NCBI GenBank assembly: GCA_009720755.1 | Contig: WNKV01000004.1 | Span: forward strand, 124,001-188,000 | From: Rhodoplanes serenus | GTDB taxonomy: Bacteria > Pseudomonadota > Alphaproteobacteria > Rhizobiales > Xanthobacteraceae | Length of the DNA: 64,000 nucleotides | Direction: 5' to 3' | Shown here: piece by piece, positions 9,651 to 18,814 of the stretch | Layout of the letters: each line of letters begins with the position of its first letter | How positions within the stretch are numbered: position 1 is the first letter of the stretch | Notes under the pieces: generated by a model | Told to the model about the DNA's origin: nothing | What the model saw: the letters and a program-made list of their open reading frames with translations, nothing else | Databases searched by the model: none | Program-made: the position numbers and the translations under genes

Positions 9651-12323
9651 TCAAGCCACCACATTGACGATCCTGTGCGGGACGACGATGACCTTTTTGG
9701 GGGCGGCGCCTCCAAGAGCTCGTTGTACCGCGTCGAGCGCCAGAACGGCAGCCTCCACCTCCGCTTTTCCGGCCGTGCGTGGCACCGTTACATCACCCCG
9801 CTTCTTACCGTTGATCTGGACCGGCAGCGTGACGGTGTCCTCGACCAGGAGATCGGCCTCGACCTCGGGCCATTCCGCCTCGGCGACGAGGCCGGCCGCG
9901 CCCAGCGCCGCCCAGCATTCCTCGGCCAGATGCGGCATCATCGGGTGGAACAGCCGCACCAGGATCGAGGCCGCCTCGCGCACCGCCCAGCGGTAATCGG
10001 CGGGCGGATCGCCGCCGGCTGCCGTCAACGACGTCTGGAACGTGTTGGCCAGCTCGTACACATGGGCGACGCAGCGGTTGAAGCGCAGCTTCTCGATATC
10101 CTCCGACACTCGCGACAGCGCCTGATGGGCGGCCTTGCGCAGCGCCGTGGCGGGCTCGCCGAACAGCGCGGGGCGCGGCAGGTCGCCGGTGGCGGCGACG
10201 GCCGCGGCCTCGCCGATCAGCCGCCACACGCGCTGGACGAAGCGGGCGGCACCCTGGACGCCTTCCTCGCTCCAGATCACGTCGCGGTCGGGCGGCGAGT
10301 CCGACAGCATGAACCAGCGCGCCGTGTCGGCCCCGTACGATCCCATGATCTCGTCGGGATCGACGGTGTTGCGCTTCGACTTCGACATTTTTTCAATTGG
10401 CCCGATTTCCACGGGAATATCGGTTCCAGTAAGCGTAGCGACCCTAATCGAGGACGTGGATTTGAAACCACTCGTCGGGTCCTCGACGGTCGATTCGATC
10501 AGGGTCTTGATCTCGACTTCGGACGGAGAGGCAAAAGTGCCGTCGGCCTTGCGGTAGGTCTCGTGCACCACCATCCCTTGCGTGAACAGGCCGGCGAACG
10601 GCTCGTCGAGGCCGGCATGGCCGGTCGCCTTCATGGCGCGGGTGAAGAAGCGCGAATAGAGCAGGTGCAGGATCGCGTGCTCGATGCCGCCGATATACTG
10701 GTCGACCGGCAGCCAGGAATCGACCGCGGCGCGGTCGGTCGGGCTGGTGGCGATCCACGGATCGGTGAAGCGCGCGAAGTACCACGACGAGTCGACGAAG
10801 GTGTCCATCGTGTCGGTCTCGCGCGTCGCCTTGCCGCCGCACTGCGGGCAGGCGACGTGCTTCCAGCTCGGATGGCGGTCGAGCGGGTTGCCGGGACGGT
10901 CGAAGTCGACGTCGTCGGGCAGCCGCACCGGCAGCTCGGCGGCCGGCACCGGCACCACGCCGCAGGACGGGCAGTGGATCACCGGGATCGGGCAGCCCCA
11001 GTAGCGCTGGCGCGAGACGCCCCAGTCGCGCAGCCGATACATCGTCTCGCGGCGACCGACCGGGGCGCCGCCGCGGATCTCGGTCTCCAGCCGCTTGGCC
11101 ACCTCCTCCTGCGCCTGCGCGAAGGTCATGCCGTCGAGGAAGCGCGAGTTGATCATCCGGCCGTCGCCCACATAGGCCTCGTCGGTGATCACGAAGGTCG
11201 CCGGGTCCTGGCCCTCCGGGCACACCACCGGGGTGTTGCCGAGATCGTACTTGTTGACGAAGTCGAGGTCGCGCTGGTCGTGCGCCGGGCAGCCGAAGAT
11301 GGCGCCGGTGCCGTACTCCATCAGCACGAAATTGGCGACGTAGACGGGCAGCCGCCACGACGGATCGAACGGATGGATGGCGCGGATGCCGGTGTCGAAG
11401 CCGAGCTTCTCGGCCTTGTCGATCGCCTCCTGGGCGGTGCCCATCCGCTTGCACTCGGCGATGAAGGCGGCGAGCGCCGGGTTCTTGGCGGCGGCGGCGC
11501 GCGCCAGCGGATGGTCCGCCGACAGGCCCATGAACTTGGCGCCGAACAGCGTGTCGTGCCGGGTGGTGAAGATCTCCAGCTCGCTCTCGTGGTTCGGCGT
11601 CGTCGCCGGATCGAGCGCGAAGCGGACGTGCAGGCCCTCCGAGCGGCCGATCCAGTTGCGCTGCATGGTGCGCACCTTCTCGGGCCAGCGATCGAGCCGG
11701 TCGAGCGCCGCCAGCAGATCCTCCGAGAAGCGGGTGATCTTGAAGAACCACTGCGTCAGCTCGCGCTGCTCGACCAGGGCGCCCGAGCGCCAGCCGCGCC
11801 CGTCGATCACCTGCTCGTTGGCCAGCACGGTCTGATCGACCGGGTCCCAGTTGACCTTCGAAGTCTTGCGCTCGACCAGGCCGGCCTTCAGGAAGTCGAG
11901 GAACATGCGCTGCTGGTGCATGTAGTAGGCGGGATCGCAGGTGGCGATCTCGCGCTGCCAGTCGAGCGACAGGCCCATCGACTTGAGCTGCGCCTTCATG
12001 GTCGCGATGTTGGCGTAGGTCCACTCGCGCGGGTGCACCTTGTGGGCCATGGCGGCGTTCTCGGCCGGCATGCCGAAGGCGTCCCAGCCCATCGGGTGCA
12101 GCACCTTGAAGCCCTTGGCCCGCTTGTAGCGCGCCACCACGTCGCCCATCGTGTAGTTGCGGACGTGCCCCATGTGGATGCGCCCCGACGGATACGGGAA
12201 CATCTCCAGCACGTAGTACTTGGGACGCGGGTCGTCGTTGGCGGTCGCGAAGATCGCCCGCTCCTCCCAGGTCTTCTGCCAGCGCGGCTCGGCGACGCGG
12301 GCGTTGTAGCGGTCTGCGGTCAT
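9651..12323 (-). CDS. leuS: leucyl-tRNA synthetase
   Basis: Class I synthetase charging tRNA-Leu. The HIGH motif appears as [11 protein letters not shown] (residues 44-53), the KMSKS motif as KMSKSKRN near residue 643. The CP1 editing domain lies between them ([13 protein letters not shown] region), as does a Cys-rich zinc-like motif (CPSCGV, CPQCGG). From ATG 12323 the protein has 890 residues and starts [16 protein letters not shown], matching the usual start of the family. In-frame ATGs at 12371, 12368 and 12422 would extend it, but none has a strong ribosome-binding site. It is first of the leuS-lptE-holA operon. Confidence 0.95.
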   Translation of the reverse strand: MTADRYNARVAEPRWQKTWEERAIFATANDDPRPKYYVLEMFPYPSGRIHMGHVRNYTMGDVVARYKRAKGFKVLHPMGWDAFGMPAENAAMAHKVHPREWTYANIATMKAQLKSMGLSLDWQREIATCDPAYYMHQQRMFLDFLKAGLVERKTSKVNWDPVDQTVLANEQVIDGRGWRSGALVEQRELTQWFFKITRFSEDLLAALDRLDRWPEKVRTMQRNWIGRSEGLHVRFALDPATTPNHESELEIFTTRHDTLFGAKFMGLSADHPLARAAAAKNPALAAFIAECKRMGTAQEAIDKAEKLGFDTGIRAIHPFDPSWRLPVYVANFVLMEYGTGAIFGCPAHDQRDLDFVNKYDLGNTPVVCPEGQDPATFVITDEAYVGDGRMINSRFLDGMTFAQAQEEVAKRLETEIRGGAPVGRRETMYRLRDWGVSRQRYWGCPIPVIHCPSCGVVPVPAAELPVRLPDDVDFDRPGNPLDRHPSWKHVACPQCGGKATRETDTMDTFVDSSWYFARFTDPWIATSPTDRAAVDSWLPVDQYIGGIEHAILHLLYSRFFTRAMKATGHAGLDEPFAGLFTQGMVVHETYRKADGTFASPSEVEIKTLIESTVEDPTSGFKSTSSIRVATLTGTDIPVEIGPIEKMSKSKRNTVDPDEIMGSYGADTARWFMLSDSPPDRDVIWSEEGVQGAARFVQRVWRLIGEAAAVAATGDLPRPALFGEPATALRKAAHQALSRVSEDIEKLRFNRCVAHVYELANTFQTSLTAAGGDPPADYRWAVREAASILVRLFHPMMPHLAEECWAALGAAGLVAEAEWPEVEADLLVEDTVTLPVQINGKKRGDVTVPRTAGKAEVEAAVLALDAVQRALGGAAPKKVIVVPHRIVNVVA

Positions 12324-12461
12324 GAGATCGGGCTCGCTTGCGGCGAAATGGTTCGTCCCGTTGGACATCATTGCGGCGACGGGGTCAACGCTCGCGGGTG
12401 GCGCCTGGCGGCGGCCGGCCATTCGCCTGGGGCAGGGACGACGGTGTTTCCGTGGGACGGC

Positions 12462-14126
12462 TCAGCCGGCGCGGGCGAGCGGTGCCGGCTCGTCGACCAC
12501 GACGGTGTTGCGGCCGCGCCGCTTGGCGGCGTAGAGGGCCGCGTCCGCCGCCTCGACCATCTCGTCCGGTCGACTGCCGGCGGCCGGCTCCAGACGAGCC
12601 GCGCCGATGCTGACCGTGATGAAGCCCGCCGGCGCGCCGTCGTGCCGGATGCGCAGTGCCATCACGGCGAGCCGCAGGCGCTCGGCGGTCTCGCGGGCGC
12701 GGGCCGCATCGGCGCCGGGCAGCAGCAGCACGAACTCCTCGCCGCCCCAGCGGGCGGCGAATTCGGATGGCCCGTCGGCAACGGCGGCGAGCACCTGGCC
12801 GATCTGGCGCAGGCAGGCATCGCCCTCGACATGGCCGTAGCCGTCGTTGAACAGCTTGAAATGATCGACGTCGATCATCAGCAGGCCGATGCCGTGACGG
12901 AGTGCGACGGCCCGCTGCCACTCCGAGGCGAGCCGGGCGTCGAAGCTGCGCCGGTTGGCGAGGCCCGACAGCGGATCGATGGAGGCGAGCTCCTCGAGAT
13001 GCCGGTTGGCGGCGCGCAGCTCGCGCTCGCGGGCGGCGAGCCGCCCGGCCATGTCGGCGAGCGCGGTGGCGAGCGGCGCGAACTCGGGCGCCCAGCTCTC
13101 CGGCTCGGCCCGCACCTCGAGGTCGCCCTGGCCGATGCGGGTGGCGGTGCGCGCCAGCGCCCGGATCGGCTCGACGATCAGGTGCTCGCCCACCAGCCAG
13201 GCCGCCATCATGGTGAGGGCGGCGAAGAAGGCGACGTGCAGATAGGCGATCCAAGCGTCGCGCTCGATCCGGCCCAGCACCTCGCGCTCCTCGAAGCCGA
13301 CCACGATGCGGACGTCGGTGCCGGGCAGCTGGGCGAAGCCGAAGATGCGGCGGACGCCGTCGAAGCCCGCGAGGGTGGCCGAGCCGTTCGGCTCGGTCTG
13401 GACGGCGGCGACCAGCGGATGGCCGCCATAGCGCTTGCCGACCAGTCGCTCGTGGTTCTGCAAGCCGGCCAGGACGGTGCCCTTGGCGTCGATCAGATAG
13501 GCGGCGGTGCCGGGCCGGCTCTCCACCCCCTCGCCGATGCGGGCGAGCCAATGCAGGTCGATGGGGGCGAGCAGCACCGCGGTCTCCGGGCTGTCCGGGC
13601 GGATGATCGGGAACGCCATCAGCACCGTCGACTTCTCGTAGGAACGCTCCAGCAGGTAGTCGCTGAGCACGTACTCCCGGGTGCGCTGGACGTCGCGGAT
13701 GTAGTCGCGATCCGACAGGTCGAGGCCGACGGCGGGGCGACGGGTCGAGCAAGCGATGCGGCCGTCGGCGCCGACCACCGACAGGCTGGAGATCCACGGC
13801 GCGTCGCTGATGAAGCCGCGCAGGAAGGCGGTGCAGTCGCTCGCCGGAGCGGCCGCCGCCGTGTAGGCGCGGGCCACTACCTGGAGCAGCGCCCGGGTGG
13901 CGTCGAGGGTCTCGACCTGGGCGTCGCGGGCCCGGCGGGCGAGGCCCACCACCTCGGCATAGGCGGTCTGCACCCGCTCGACCCGGGTGCGCTCGGTGAG
14001 ATGCACGCGGTCGACGACGAGTGGCACGACGGCGAGCAGCGCCAGCAGCATCAGGCGGGCCCGGATGCTGAGCCTCGGCGTGAAGCGCCGGCGCGTGCTA
14101 GAAGACCGCGGCTGAGTGTTCGGCAT
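12462..14126 (-). CDS. membrane-anchored diguanylate cyclase with periplasmic sensor
   Basis: Predicted to make cyclic di-GMP. Layout of the ~554 residues: transmembrane helix (LMLLALLAVVPLVV), a large periplasmic dCache-like region with DRDYIRDVQRTREYVLSDYL and FPIIRPDSPE, a second helix (AYLHVAFFAALTMMAAWLVG), a HAMP-like linker (EPIRALARTATRIGQGDLEV), and a C-terminal GGDEF domain. The active-site motif is GGEEF (residue ~461), compatible with activity. The inhibitory RxxD site expected just upstream is replaced by GPSE, so product inhibition is probably absent. No EAL domain is present. ATG 14126 is preferred to GTG 14144. Confidence 0.9.
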   Translation of the reverse strand: MPNTQPRSSSTRRRFTPRLSIRARLMLLALLAVVPLVVDRVHLTERTRVERVQTAYAEVVGLARRARDAQVETLDATRALLQVVARAYTAAAAPASDCTAFLRGFISDAPWISSLSVVGADGRIACSTRRPAVGLDLSDRDYIRDVQRTREYVLSDYLLERSYEKSTVLMAFPIIRPDSPETAVLLAPIDLHWLARIGEGVESRPGTAAYLIDAKGTVLAGLQNHERLVGKRYGGHPLVAAVQTEPNGSATLAGFDGVRRIFGFAQLPGTDVRIVVGFEEREVLGRIERDAWIAYLHVAFFAALTMMAAWLVGEHLIVEPIRALARTATRIGQGDLEVRAEPESWAPEFAPLATALADMAGRLAARERELRAANRHLEELASIDPLSGLANRRSFDARLASEWQRAVALRHGIGLLMIDVDHFKLFNDGYGHVEGDACLRQIGQVLAAVADGPSEFAARWGGEEFVLLLPGADAARARETAERLRLAVMALRIRHDGAPAGFITVSIGAARLEPAAGSRPDEMVEAADAALYAAKRRGRNTVVVDEPAPLARAG

Positions 14127-14215
14127 CTGGCTGGCGTATCCCACCCCGCGCGGAGCCTAGCCGGTCGCGGTGAAGGTCTCGTTTCGCCGAACGGTAAAAT
14201 GCGAGTGAATCTGCC

Positions 14216-14956
14216 ATGACGAATCCCGACCATCGCGCCTCCGACACCGCTGCGGAGACGGCCGGCGCTGCCGCTCGTCTCGCCGCCGTGCGGGCCGAGG
14301 TGGAGGCCGCCTGCCGGGAGGCCGGGCGCGATCCCGGCGCCGTCACCCTCGTCGCGGTGAGCAAGACGGTGCCGGCCGCGGTGATCGAGCCGGTGATCGC
14401 CGCCGGCCAGCGCGCCTTCGGCGAGAACCGGGTGCAGGAGGCGAAGGCCAAGTGGGGCGAGCTGCGGGAGCGGCACCCCGGCGTCGCCCTGCACATGATC
14501 GGGCCGCTCCAGTCCAACAAGACGCGCGAGGCGGTGGCGCTGTTCGACGCGATCCACTCGCTCGACCGGCCGAGCCTCGCGGCCGCGCTCGCCAAGGAGG
14601 TGCAGCGGGCGGGGCGCCAGCCGCTCTTGTTCGTCGAGATCAACACCGGGGCGGAGCCCCAGAAGGCCGGCGTGCTGCCCGAGCAGGCCGACGCCTTCGT
14701 GGCCGCGTGCCGGACCACCTACGGCCTGACGGTGGCCGGGCTGATGTGCATCCCGCCCGCCGACGAGGCGCCGGCGCCGCACTTCGCCCTCACGGCCAAG
14801 ATCGCGGCCCGCAACGGGCTCGAGCTCCTGTCGATGGGAATGAGCGACGACTTCGCGGTGGCGATCCGGTTCGGCGCCACCCATGTGCGGGTCGGCACCG
14901 CGATCTTCGGCGAGCGCCCGGCGCCAGTGCCGGCGCCGGCGGCCTCGCGGCGGTAG
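14216..14956 (+). CDS. YggS-family pyridoxal-phosphate homeostasis protein
   Basis: Member of the PLPBP/YggS/PROSC family, which carries PLP and keeps vitamin B6 pools balanced, without a known catalytic reaction. The PLP-binding lysine is Lys50 in LVAVSKT; further motifs are FGENRVQEAKAKW, HMIGPLQSNK, FVEINTGAEPQK and the C-terminal SMGMSDDFAVAIRFGATHVRVGTAIFG. Its length of 246 residues is slightly above the family norm, because of a disordered N-terminal tail and a Pro/Ala-rich end. It stands alone, divergent from the diguanylate cyclase gene. Confidence 0.92.
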   Translation: MTNPDHRASDTAAETAGAAARLAAVRAEVEAACREAGRDPGAVTLVAVSKTVPAAVIEPVIAAGQRAFGENRVQEAKAKWGELRERHPGVALHMIGPLQSNKTREAVALFDAIHSLDRPSLAAALAKEVQRAGRQPLLFVEINTGAEPQKAGVLPEQADAFVAACRTTYGLTVAGLMCIPPADEAPAPHFALTAKIAARNGLELLSMGMSDDFAVAIRFGATHVRVGTAIFGERPAPVPAPAASRR

Positions 14957-15065
14957 ACGTCATCGAGATGGGGGAGGCAGGCGCATGGGTCGCCCCGGCC
15001 CGAGCCGGAGCGGTCCCTCGCGGCCGCCGGCCGCCGCGGGAGCCGCCGCCTGGGCTGCGCGAGAT

Positions 15066-15088
15066 GGGTCGACAGTATTCGTCGACCC
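15066..15088. repeat. perfect 8-bp hairpin
   Basis: GGGTCGAC (15066-15073) and GTCGACCC (15081-15088) form a perfect stem with a 7-base loop. No T-run follows, so it is not a typical terminator. It could be an operator or an RNA hairpin downstream of the yggS-family gene. Confidence 0.5.
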
Positions 15089-15175
15089 CGACAGTAATAC
15101 TTCGATGAGCGACTCGGACGAAAGTGTAGTGGCACCTCCTCGCCGGCAGGTCGCCCGGTCAAGCCCTTGTCTCCC

Positions 15176-15200
15176 GGAACACATCCCCGTCTGTGGGGTT
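15176..15200 (+). promoter_or_regulatory. possible EcfG-type (general stress) promoter
   Basis: GGAAC at 15176 is followed after 17 bases by GTT (15198-15200), close to the alphaproteobacterial EcfG pattern GGAAC-N16-CGTT with one mismatch in the -10 element. It points toward the small secreted protein at 15401, about 200 bases downstream. Weak evidence, offered as a candidate. Confidence 0.25.
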
Positions 15201-15400
15201 AATGTTCTCGCACGGTCGACTTCGAAATCGTGAGCCGAGGCGGATCGTCGCCTCAGAATTGACATCTCGACCGAGCTTTACAGGCGCGACACGGACTGTT
15301 CGTCGTGAGGGCGAACAAGACGATGCGCGCCCGGCCGGCTGTTCGGCCCGACACACTCCGGGCGTGGTTCCTCGACACACACGATCCGGAGATTCGGAAT

Positions 15401-15634
15401 TTGAAGACACTCGCCTTTGCGATGCTGGCGGTCGTCACCGCCGCGACGCCGACCCGCGCCGAGCAGGTCCCCTGCGACACCATTCGGCACTATGCCAAGA
15501 CCTACACGGTGGCCCAGATGGAAAGCTGGGCGCGCGCCCAGCGATACAGCGAAGCCACCATCCAGGCCGCCAAGGCGTGCCTGCGCGCGGCGCCGCGACC
15601 GCAGCGGCAGGCCGGGGTGCAGGCGTCGATGTGA
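15401..15634 (+). CDS. small secreted protein of unknown function
   Basis: A 77-residue product with a clean signal peptide (start TTG, then KTLAFAMLAVVTAATPTRAEQ). The mature part is about 55 residues: PCDTIRHYAKTYTVAQMESW, then ARAQRYSEATIQAAKACLR, with two cysteines that could pair. TTG 15401 is chosen because CGGAG lies about nine bases upstream and because translation from there begins directly with the signal peptide; a GTG at 15305 and an ATG at 15323 would add an implausible Arg-rich leader. I do not recognise the family. It probably acts in the periplasm. Confidence 0.55.
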   Translation: MKTLAFAMLAVVTAATPTRAEQVPCDTIRHYAKTYTVAQMESWARAQRYSEATIQAAKACLRAAPRPQRQAGVQASM

Positions 15635-15821
15635 CGCCGGCGACGTGGCGCCGGCTCCGACGCGGGCCCTATGGGGCGGGCCTTCTCGGCCCGCGGGTCC
15701 CCGCCAGGAGCGGCGCTCGACGACGAATTCCGATTGACGGCCAGGCGCCCGGTGCGGTTCCTGCGCCCGATGTCCGGGGAGAAGCCTCCCCCGGCGCGTC
15801 GTGGCCGAGGAATTCCGTCGC

Positions 15822-18224
15822 ATGGCTCGTTCCGTCGATGAAGCGTTTGGTCGGGCCGTCGCGGCCTTGCAGGCGGGGCGTCCCGGCGAGGCCGAGCGCG
15901 CCTTCCGAAAAACCCTCGAGCTGAGCCCGCGCCACCCTGCGGCGCTCAATCTCTACACGGTCCTGCTGATGCGGCTCGGGCGCTGGGCCGACGCCGAGCC
16001 CTATGCGCGCCGCGCGGCACGCGAGACCCCCGGCTCGGACGTGACCTTGTACAATTTCGGCCTCGTCCTGAAGCAGGTGGGCAAGCCGGCCGAGGCCCTG
16101 GAGCAGCTCGGCCGGGCGCTGGCGGTGAACCCCGGCGTCGCCGACACCCGCATCACCCGCGCCGGCGTATTGCGTGATCTCGGCCGGCTGGATGAGGCGC
16201 TGGCCGAGATCGATGCCGCACTGGCGCTCGAGTCCGCCAGAACCGACGCCCTCGTGGCCCGCGGCGGGATGCTCGGTCAGCTCGGCCGCTTCTCCGAGGC
16301 GCTCGCAGCGTACGAGCAGGCGGCGGCTGCCAAGCCCGATGCGCCGGAGCCGTGGCTGGGATGCGGCAAGACTCTCGGAGAACTGAAGCGTCACGACGAG
16401 GCGCTCGCGGCGTTCGATCGGGCCCTGAGCCTACGGCCCGATCTGCCCGAGGCGCTGCAAGGGCGGGGCACCACGCTCGCGGCGCTCGGCCGCTTCGCCG
16501 AGGCACTCGCCGCCTTCGACCAGGCCTTGGCCCGGACCCCCGACCTGGCGGAAGCGTGGGTCGGGATCGGCGACGTCTTCTCCGAGCAGCGGTTCTACGA
16601 GCGTGCGGTCGCCGCCTACGATGGCGCTCTGGCGCGGGACCCCGGCCTCGCACGAGCCTGGCTGCACCGGGCGAGGGCCCTGCTGGCGCTCGGCCGCTTC
16701 GCTGAGGCGCGCGAGGCCTGGGGGCGCGCCGCGGTCCCGGCCGCGACCGTCGAGACCTGGGTGGTGGGCGCCGACATCGCGTCCGCCTCGCGGGACTTCG
16801 CGGGCGCTCTGGCGGCCTTCGACGCGGCGCTCGCGATTGATCCGGATCTCGAGCTCGTTCCCGGGGCGCGGCTCCAGACCCGCTTGCAGCTCTGCGACTG
16901 GACCAATCTCGACGCGGAGGTCGCGCGGCTCCTCGCGGCGGTTCGTGACGGGCGGCGGGTCGCGCAGCCGTTCAACATCCTGGTGCTGTCGGCATCGCCG
17001 GCCGATCAGCGTCGATGCGCCGAGATCTACGCCAACGACATGACGGCGACGGTGGCGCCTCCGCAGCGGCGCGAACCGCAGTGGCGCGACTCACAGCACC
17101 GCGATCGCATCCGGATCGCCTATGCCTCGGCCGATTTGCGCGACCATCCCACCGCCTACCTGACCGCCGGCCTGTTCGAGCATCACGATCGCTCGCGGTT
17201 CGAGGTGATCGCAATCGTCTGGGGGGAGCGCGGCGGCTTCGACATCGCCCGCCGGATCGATGCCGCGGTCGACCGCATCGTCGACATCGGCCGTCACGGC
17301 GACGCCGAGGCAGCCGCCCTGATCGCGGCGTTGGATATCGATATCCTGGTGGACCTCATGGGGTTCACCGAGGGCCACCGCTTCCCCGTGCTGGCGCGGC
17401 GACCGGCGGCGATCCAGGTGACCTATCTGGGCTTCCCCGGAACGCTCGGCTCGGACTGCATCGACTATCTGGTGGCCGACCCGGTGGTGATCCCCGACGC
17501 GCAGCGTCATCACTACGCGGAGCATGTCATCCGGTTGCCGTACTGCTACCAGGTCAACGACAACCGCCGCGCCATTGCGGCGCAGACGCCGTCGCGGTCC
17601 GATTGCGGCTTGCCCGACGACGCCTTCGTGTTCTGCTGCTTCAACAGCAGCTTCAAGATTCAACCGGCCGTGTTCGACGTGTGGATGCGGCTGCTGGCGG
17701 TCGTCGAGGGCAGTGTCCTCTGGCTGCTCGACGACGATCCCGTGGCGCGCGACAACCTGCAACGGGAGGCGCAGGCGCGGGGCGTCGATGCGGACCGGCT
17801 GGTGTTCGCGCCGCGATGTCCGCTGCCCGCTCATCTGGCTCGCCACCGGCTGGCCGATCTGTTCGTCGACACAATGCCCTACAACGCGCACACGACGGCG
17901 AGCGACGCGCTGTGGAGCGGCCTGCCGGTGGTGACCTGCGAAGGCACCGCCTTCGCGGGTCGGGTGTGTGCGAGCCTGCTGCGGGCGGTCAGCCTACCCG
18001 AGCTCGTTGCCGCGTCGCTCGTCGAGTACGAGGCGACCGCGCTGGCGCTGGCCGCCGATCGCGGTCGTCTGGCGGCGCTGCGGGCGAGGCTCGGCGAAAC
18101 GCGCGAGACGGCGCCGCTGTTCGACACCGCGCGGTTCGCCCGCCACATCGAGGCGGCCTATCGGGAGATGTGGCGGCGCCGGCGGGACGGCGAGCCCCCC
18201 GCCGGGTTCGACGTTCCAGCGTGA
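15822..18224 (+). CDS. TPR protein with O-GlcNAc-transferase-like (GT41) catalytic domain
   Basis: The 800-residue protein has about nine tetratricopeptide repeats in its first ~370 residues (for example FAEALAAFDQALARTPDLAE, FRKTLELSPRHPAALN), then a SPINDLY/OGT-type glycosyltransferase domain. Markers of that domain are RIRIAYASADLRDHPTAYL, DILVDLMGFTEGHR, QVTYLGFPGTLGSDCIDYL, CCFNSSFKIQPAVFDVWM and the C-terminal LFVDTMPYNAHTTASDALW. Related bacterial enzymes glycosylate proteins such as flagellins or adhesins; the target here is unknown. ATG 15822 is preferred over GTG 15801 (GAGG lies upstream). It is monocistronic and is followed by a tRNA gene on the other strand. Confidence 0.9.
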   Translation: MARSVDEAFGRAVAALQAGRPGEAERAFRKTLELSPRHPAALNLYTVLLMRLGRWADAEPYARRAARETPGSDVTLYNFGLVLKQVGKPAEALEQLGRALAVNPGVADTRITRAGVLRDLGRLDEALAEIDAALALESARTDALVARGGMLGQLGRFSEALAAYEQAAAAKPDAPEPWLGCGKTLGELKRHDEALAAFDRALSLRPDLPEALQGRGTTLAALGRFAEALAAFDQALARTPDLAEAWVGIGDVFSEQRFYERAVAAYDGALARDPGLARAWLHRARALLALGRFAEAREAWGRAAVPAATVETWVVGADIASASRDFAGALAAFDAALAIDPDLELVPGARLQTRLQLCDWTNLDAEVARLLAAVRDGRRVAQPFNILVLSASPADQRRCAEIYANDMTATVAPPQRREPQWRDSQHRDRIRIAYASADLRDHPTAYLTAGLFEHHDRSRFEVIAIVWGERGGFDIARRIDAAVDRIVDIGRHGDAEAAALIAALDIDILVDLMGFTEGHRFPVLARRPAAIQVTYLGFPGTLGSDCIDYLVADPVVIPDAQRHHYAEHVIRLPYCYQVNDNRRAIAAQTPSRSDCGLPDDAFVFCCFNSSFKIQPAVFDVWMRLLAVVEGSVLWLLDDDPVARDNLQREAQARGVDADRLVFAPRCPLPAHLARHRLADLFVDTMPYNAHTTASDALWSGLPVVTCEGTAFAGRVCASLLRAVSLPELVAASLVEYEATALALAADRGRLAALRARLGETRETAPLFDTARFARHIEAAYREMWRRRRDGEPPAGFDVPA

Positions 18225-18266
18225 CGGCTCGGCGGCCGGCCTTGAATCAAGAGCTTGGCTTGAGCT

Positions 18267-18351
18267 TGGTGCCCAGGAGAGGACTCGAACCTCCACGGCT
18301 TGCACCACTGGTACCTGAAACCAGCGCGTCTACCAATTCCGCCACCTGGGC
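18267..18351 (-). tRNA. tRNA-Leu (anticodon CAG)
   Basis: The minus strand folds as a class II tRNA. The acceptor GCCCAGG pairs with CCTGGGC, the D arm contains GGTAGACGC, the anticodon arm CTGGT-TTCAGGT-ACCAG has CAG in the loop, a long variable arm is present, and the T arm is GAGGTTCGAGTCCTC. The 3' CCA is encoded in the DNA. The 85 bases include CCA. Confidence 0.97.
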
Positions 18352-18362
18352 CCAAGGCCGCC

Positions 18363-18391
18363 ACATAAGGGGCCGGATTCCCTCTTGTCAA
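18363..18391 (-). promoter_or_regulatory. sigma-70-type promoter of tRNA-Leu
   Basis: On the minus strand, TTGACA (18391-18386) and TTATGT (18368-18363) are separated by exactly 17 bases. The -10 box ends 11 bases before the mature tRNA 5' end. This is one of the clearest vegetative promoters in the window. Confidence 0.8.
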
Positions 18392-18784
18392 CGGGCAGAT
18401 GACGGGTGCGGCGCATCGGCGTCATGCGGCCGGTGAGTTGGCGGTCTCCGACCGTCAGCTCGGACCGTCGCCTCCGACCATTGGCTCCGCCTCTTCGCCG
18501 GACGTCGGCTCGCCGCCGATGGCGCGCGATCGGCCGGCGTCGGTCCGCCGGCCAGGCGGACCAGCCTCGTCGCGCCGTCCGCCGTCCCACCCTCCCGGCG
18601 TCGATCGGCGCCCGCCGCGCGCGACGCCTTGCCCCGCCGGATGCTGCGTCGGCGGGAGTGGCCGAGGCCGCGTCGCTCGCCGGCCCGCGGCCCTGTACAG
18701 GCCCGCCGCCATCCTGTATTGCGCCGCCAGGGCCGATGCGCGCCGGACGCGGTGCCGCGGCGCTGCGCAGGAGATCCGGCGACC
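18392..18784. other. non-coding interval
   Basis: About 390 bases between the tRNA promoter and the epimerase gene. Open frames exist on both strands, but their products are Arg/Ala/Pro-rich, with no family features and no start signals. I see nothing functional except the ribosome-binding site AGGAG at 18769-18773. Confidence 0.5.
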
Positions 18785-18814
18785 ATGGCGATGTCCAACA
18801 TGGCGATGTCCAAC
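18785..18814. repeat. 15-bp tandem duplication at the start of the epimerase gene
   Basis: ATGGCGATGTCCAAC occurs twice in tandem. The unit is five codons long, so the frame is preserved and the start codon itself is duplicated. Confidence 0.9.

Larger units (their letters stand above)
14957..15400. other. gene-poor interval before the small secreted protein
   Basis: About 440 bases without a convincing gene. It holds a perfect hairpin (15066-15088), a possible EcfG-type promoter (15176-15200) and a short inverted repeat GAGGCG/CGCCTC at 15237-15254. The base composition of its second half is less GC-rich than the neighbouring genes, consistent with regulatory DNA. Confidence 0.45.

Noticed and set aside
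9675..14219. A 1514-codon open frame on the plus strand opposite leuS and the diguanylate cyclase
   Set aside because: Antisense to two genes with clear family motifs. Its product is low-complexity Arg/His/Gly/Ala-rich with no domains; long antisense frames are expected at this GC content.
14216..14956. Reading the yggS-family gene as alanine racemase
   Set aside because: The fold is related, but length, the GENRVQEA and SMGMSDDFAVAI motifs and the absence of the C-terminal beta domain identify a PLP-homeostasis protein.
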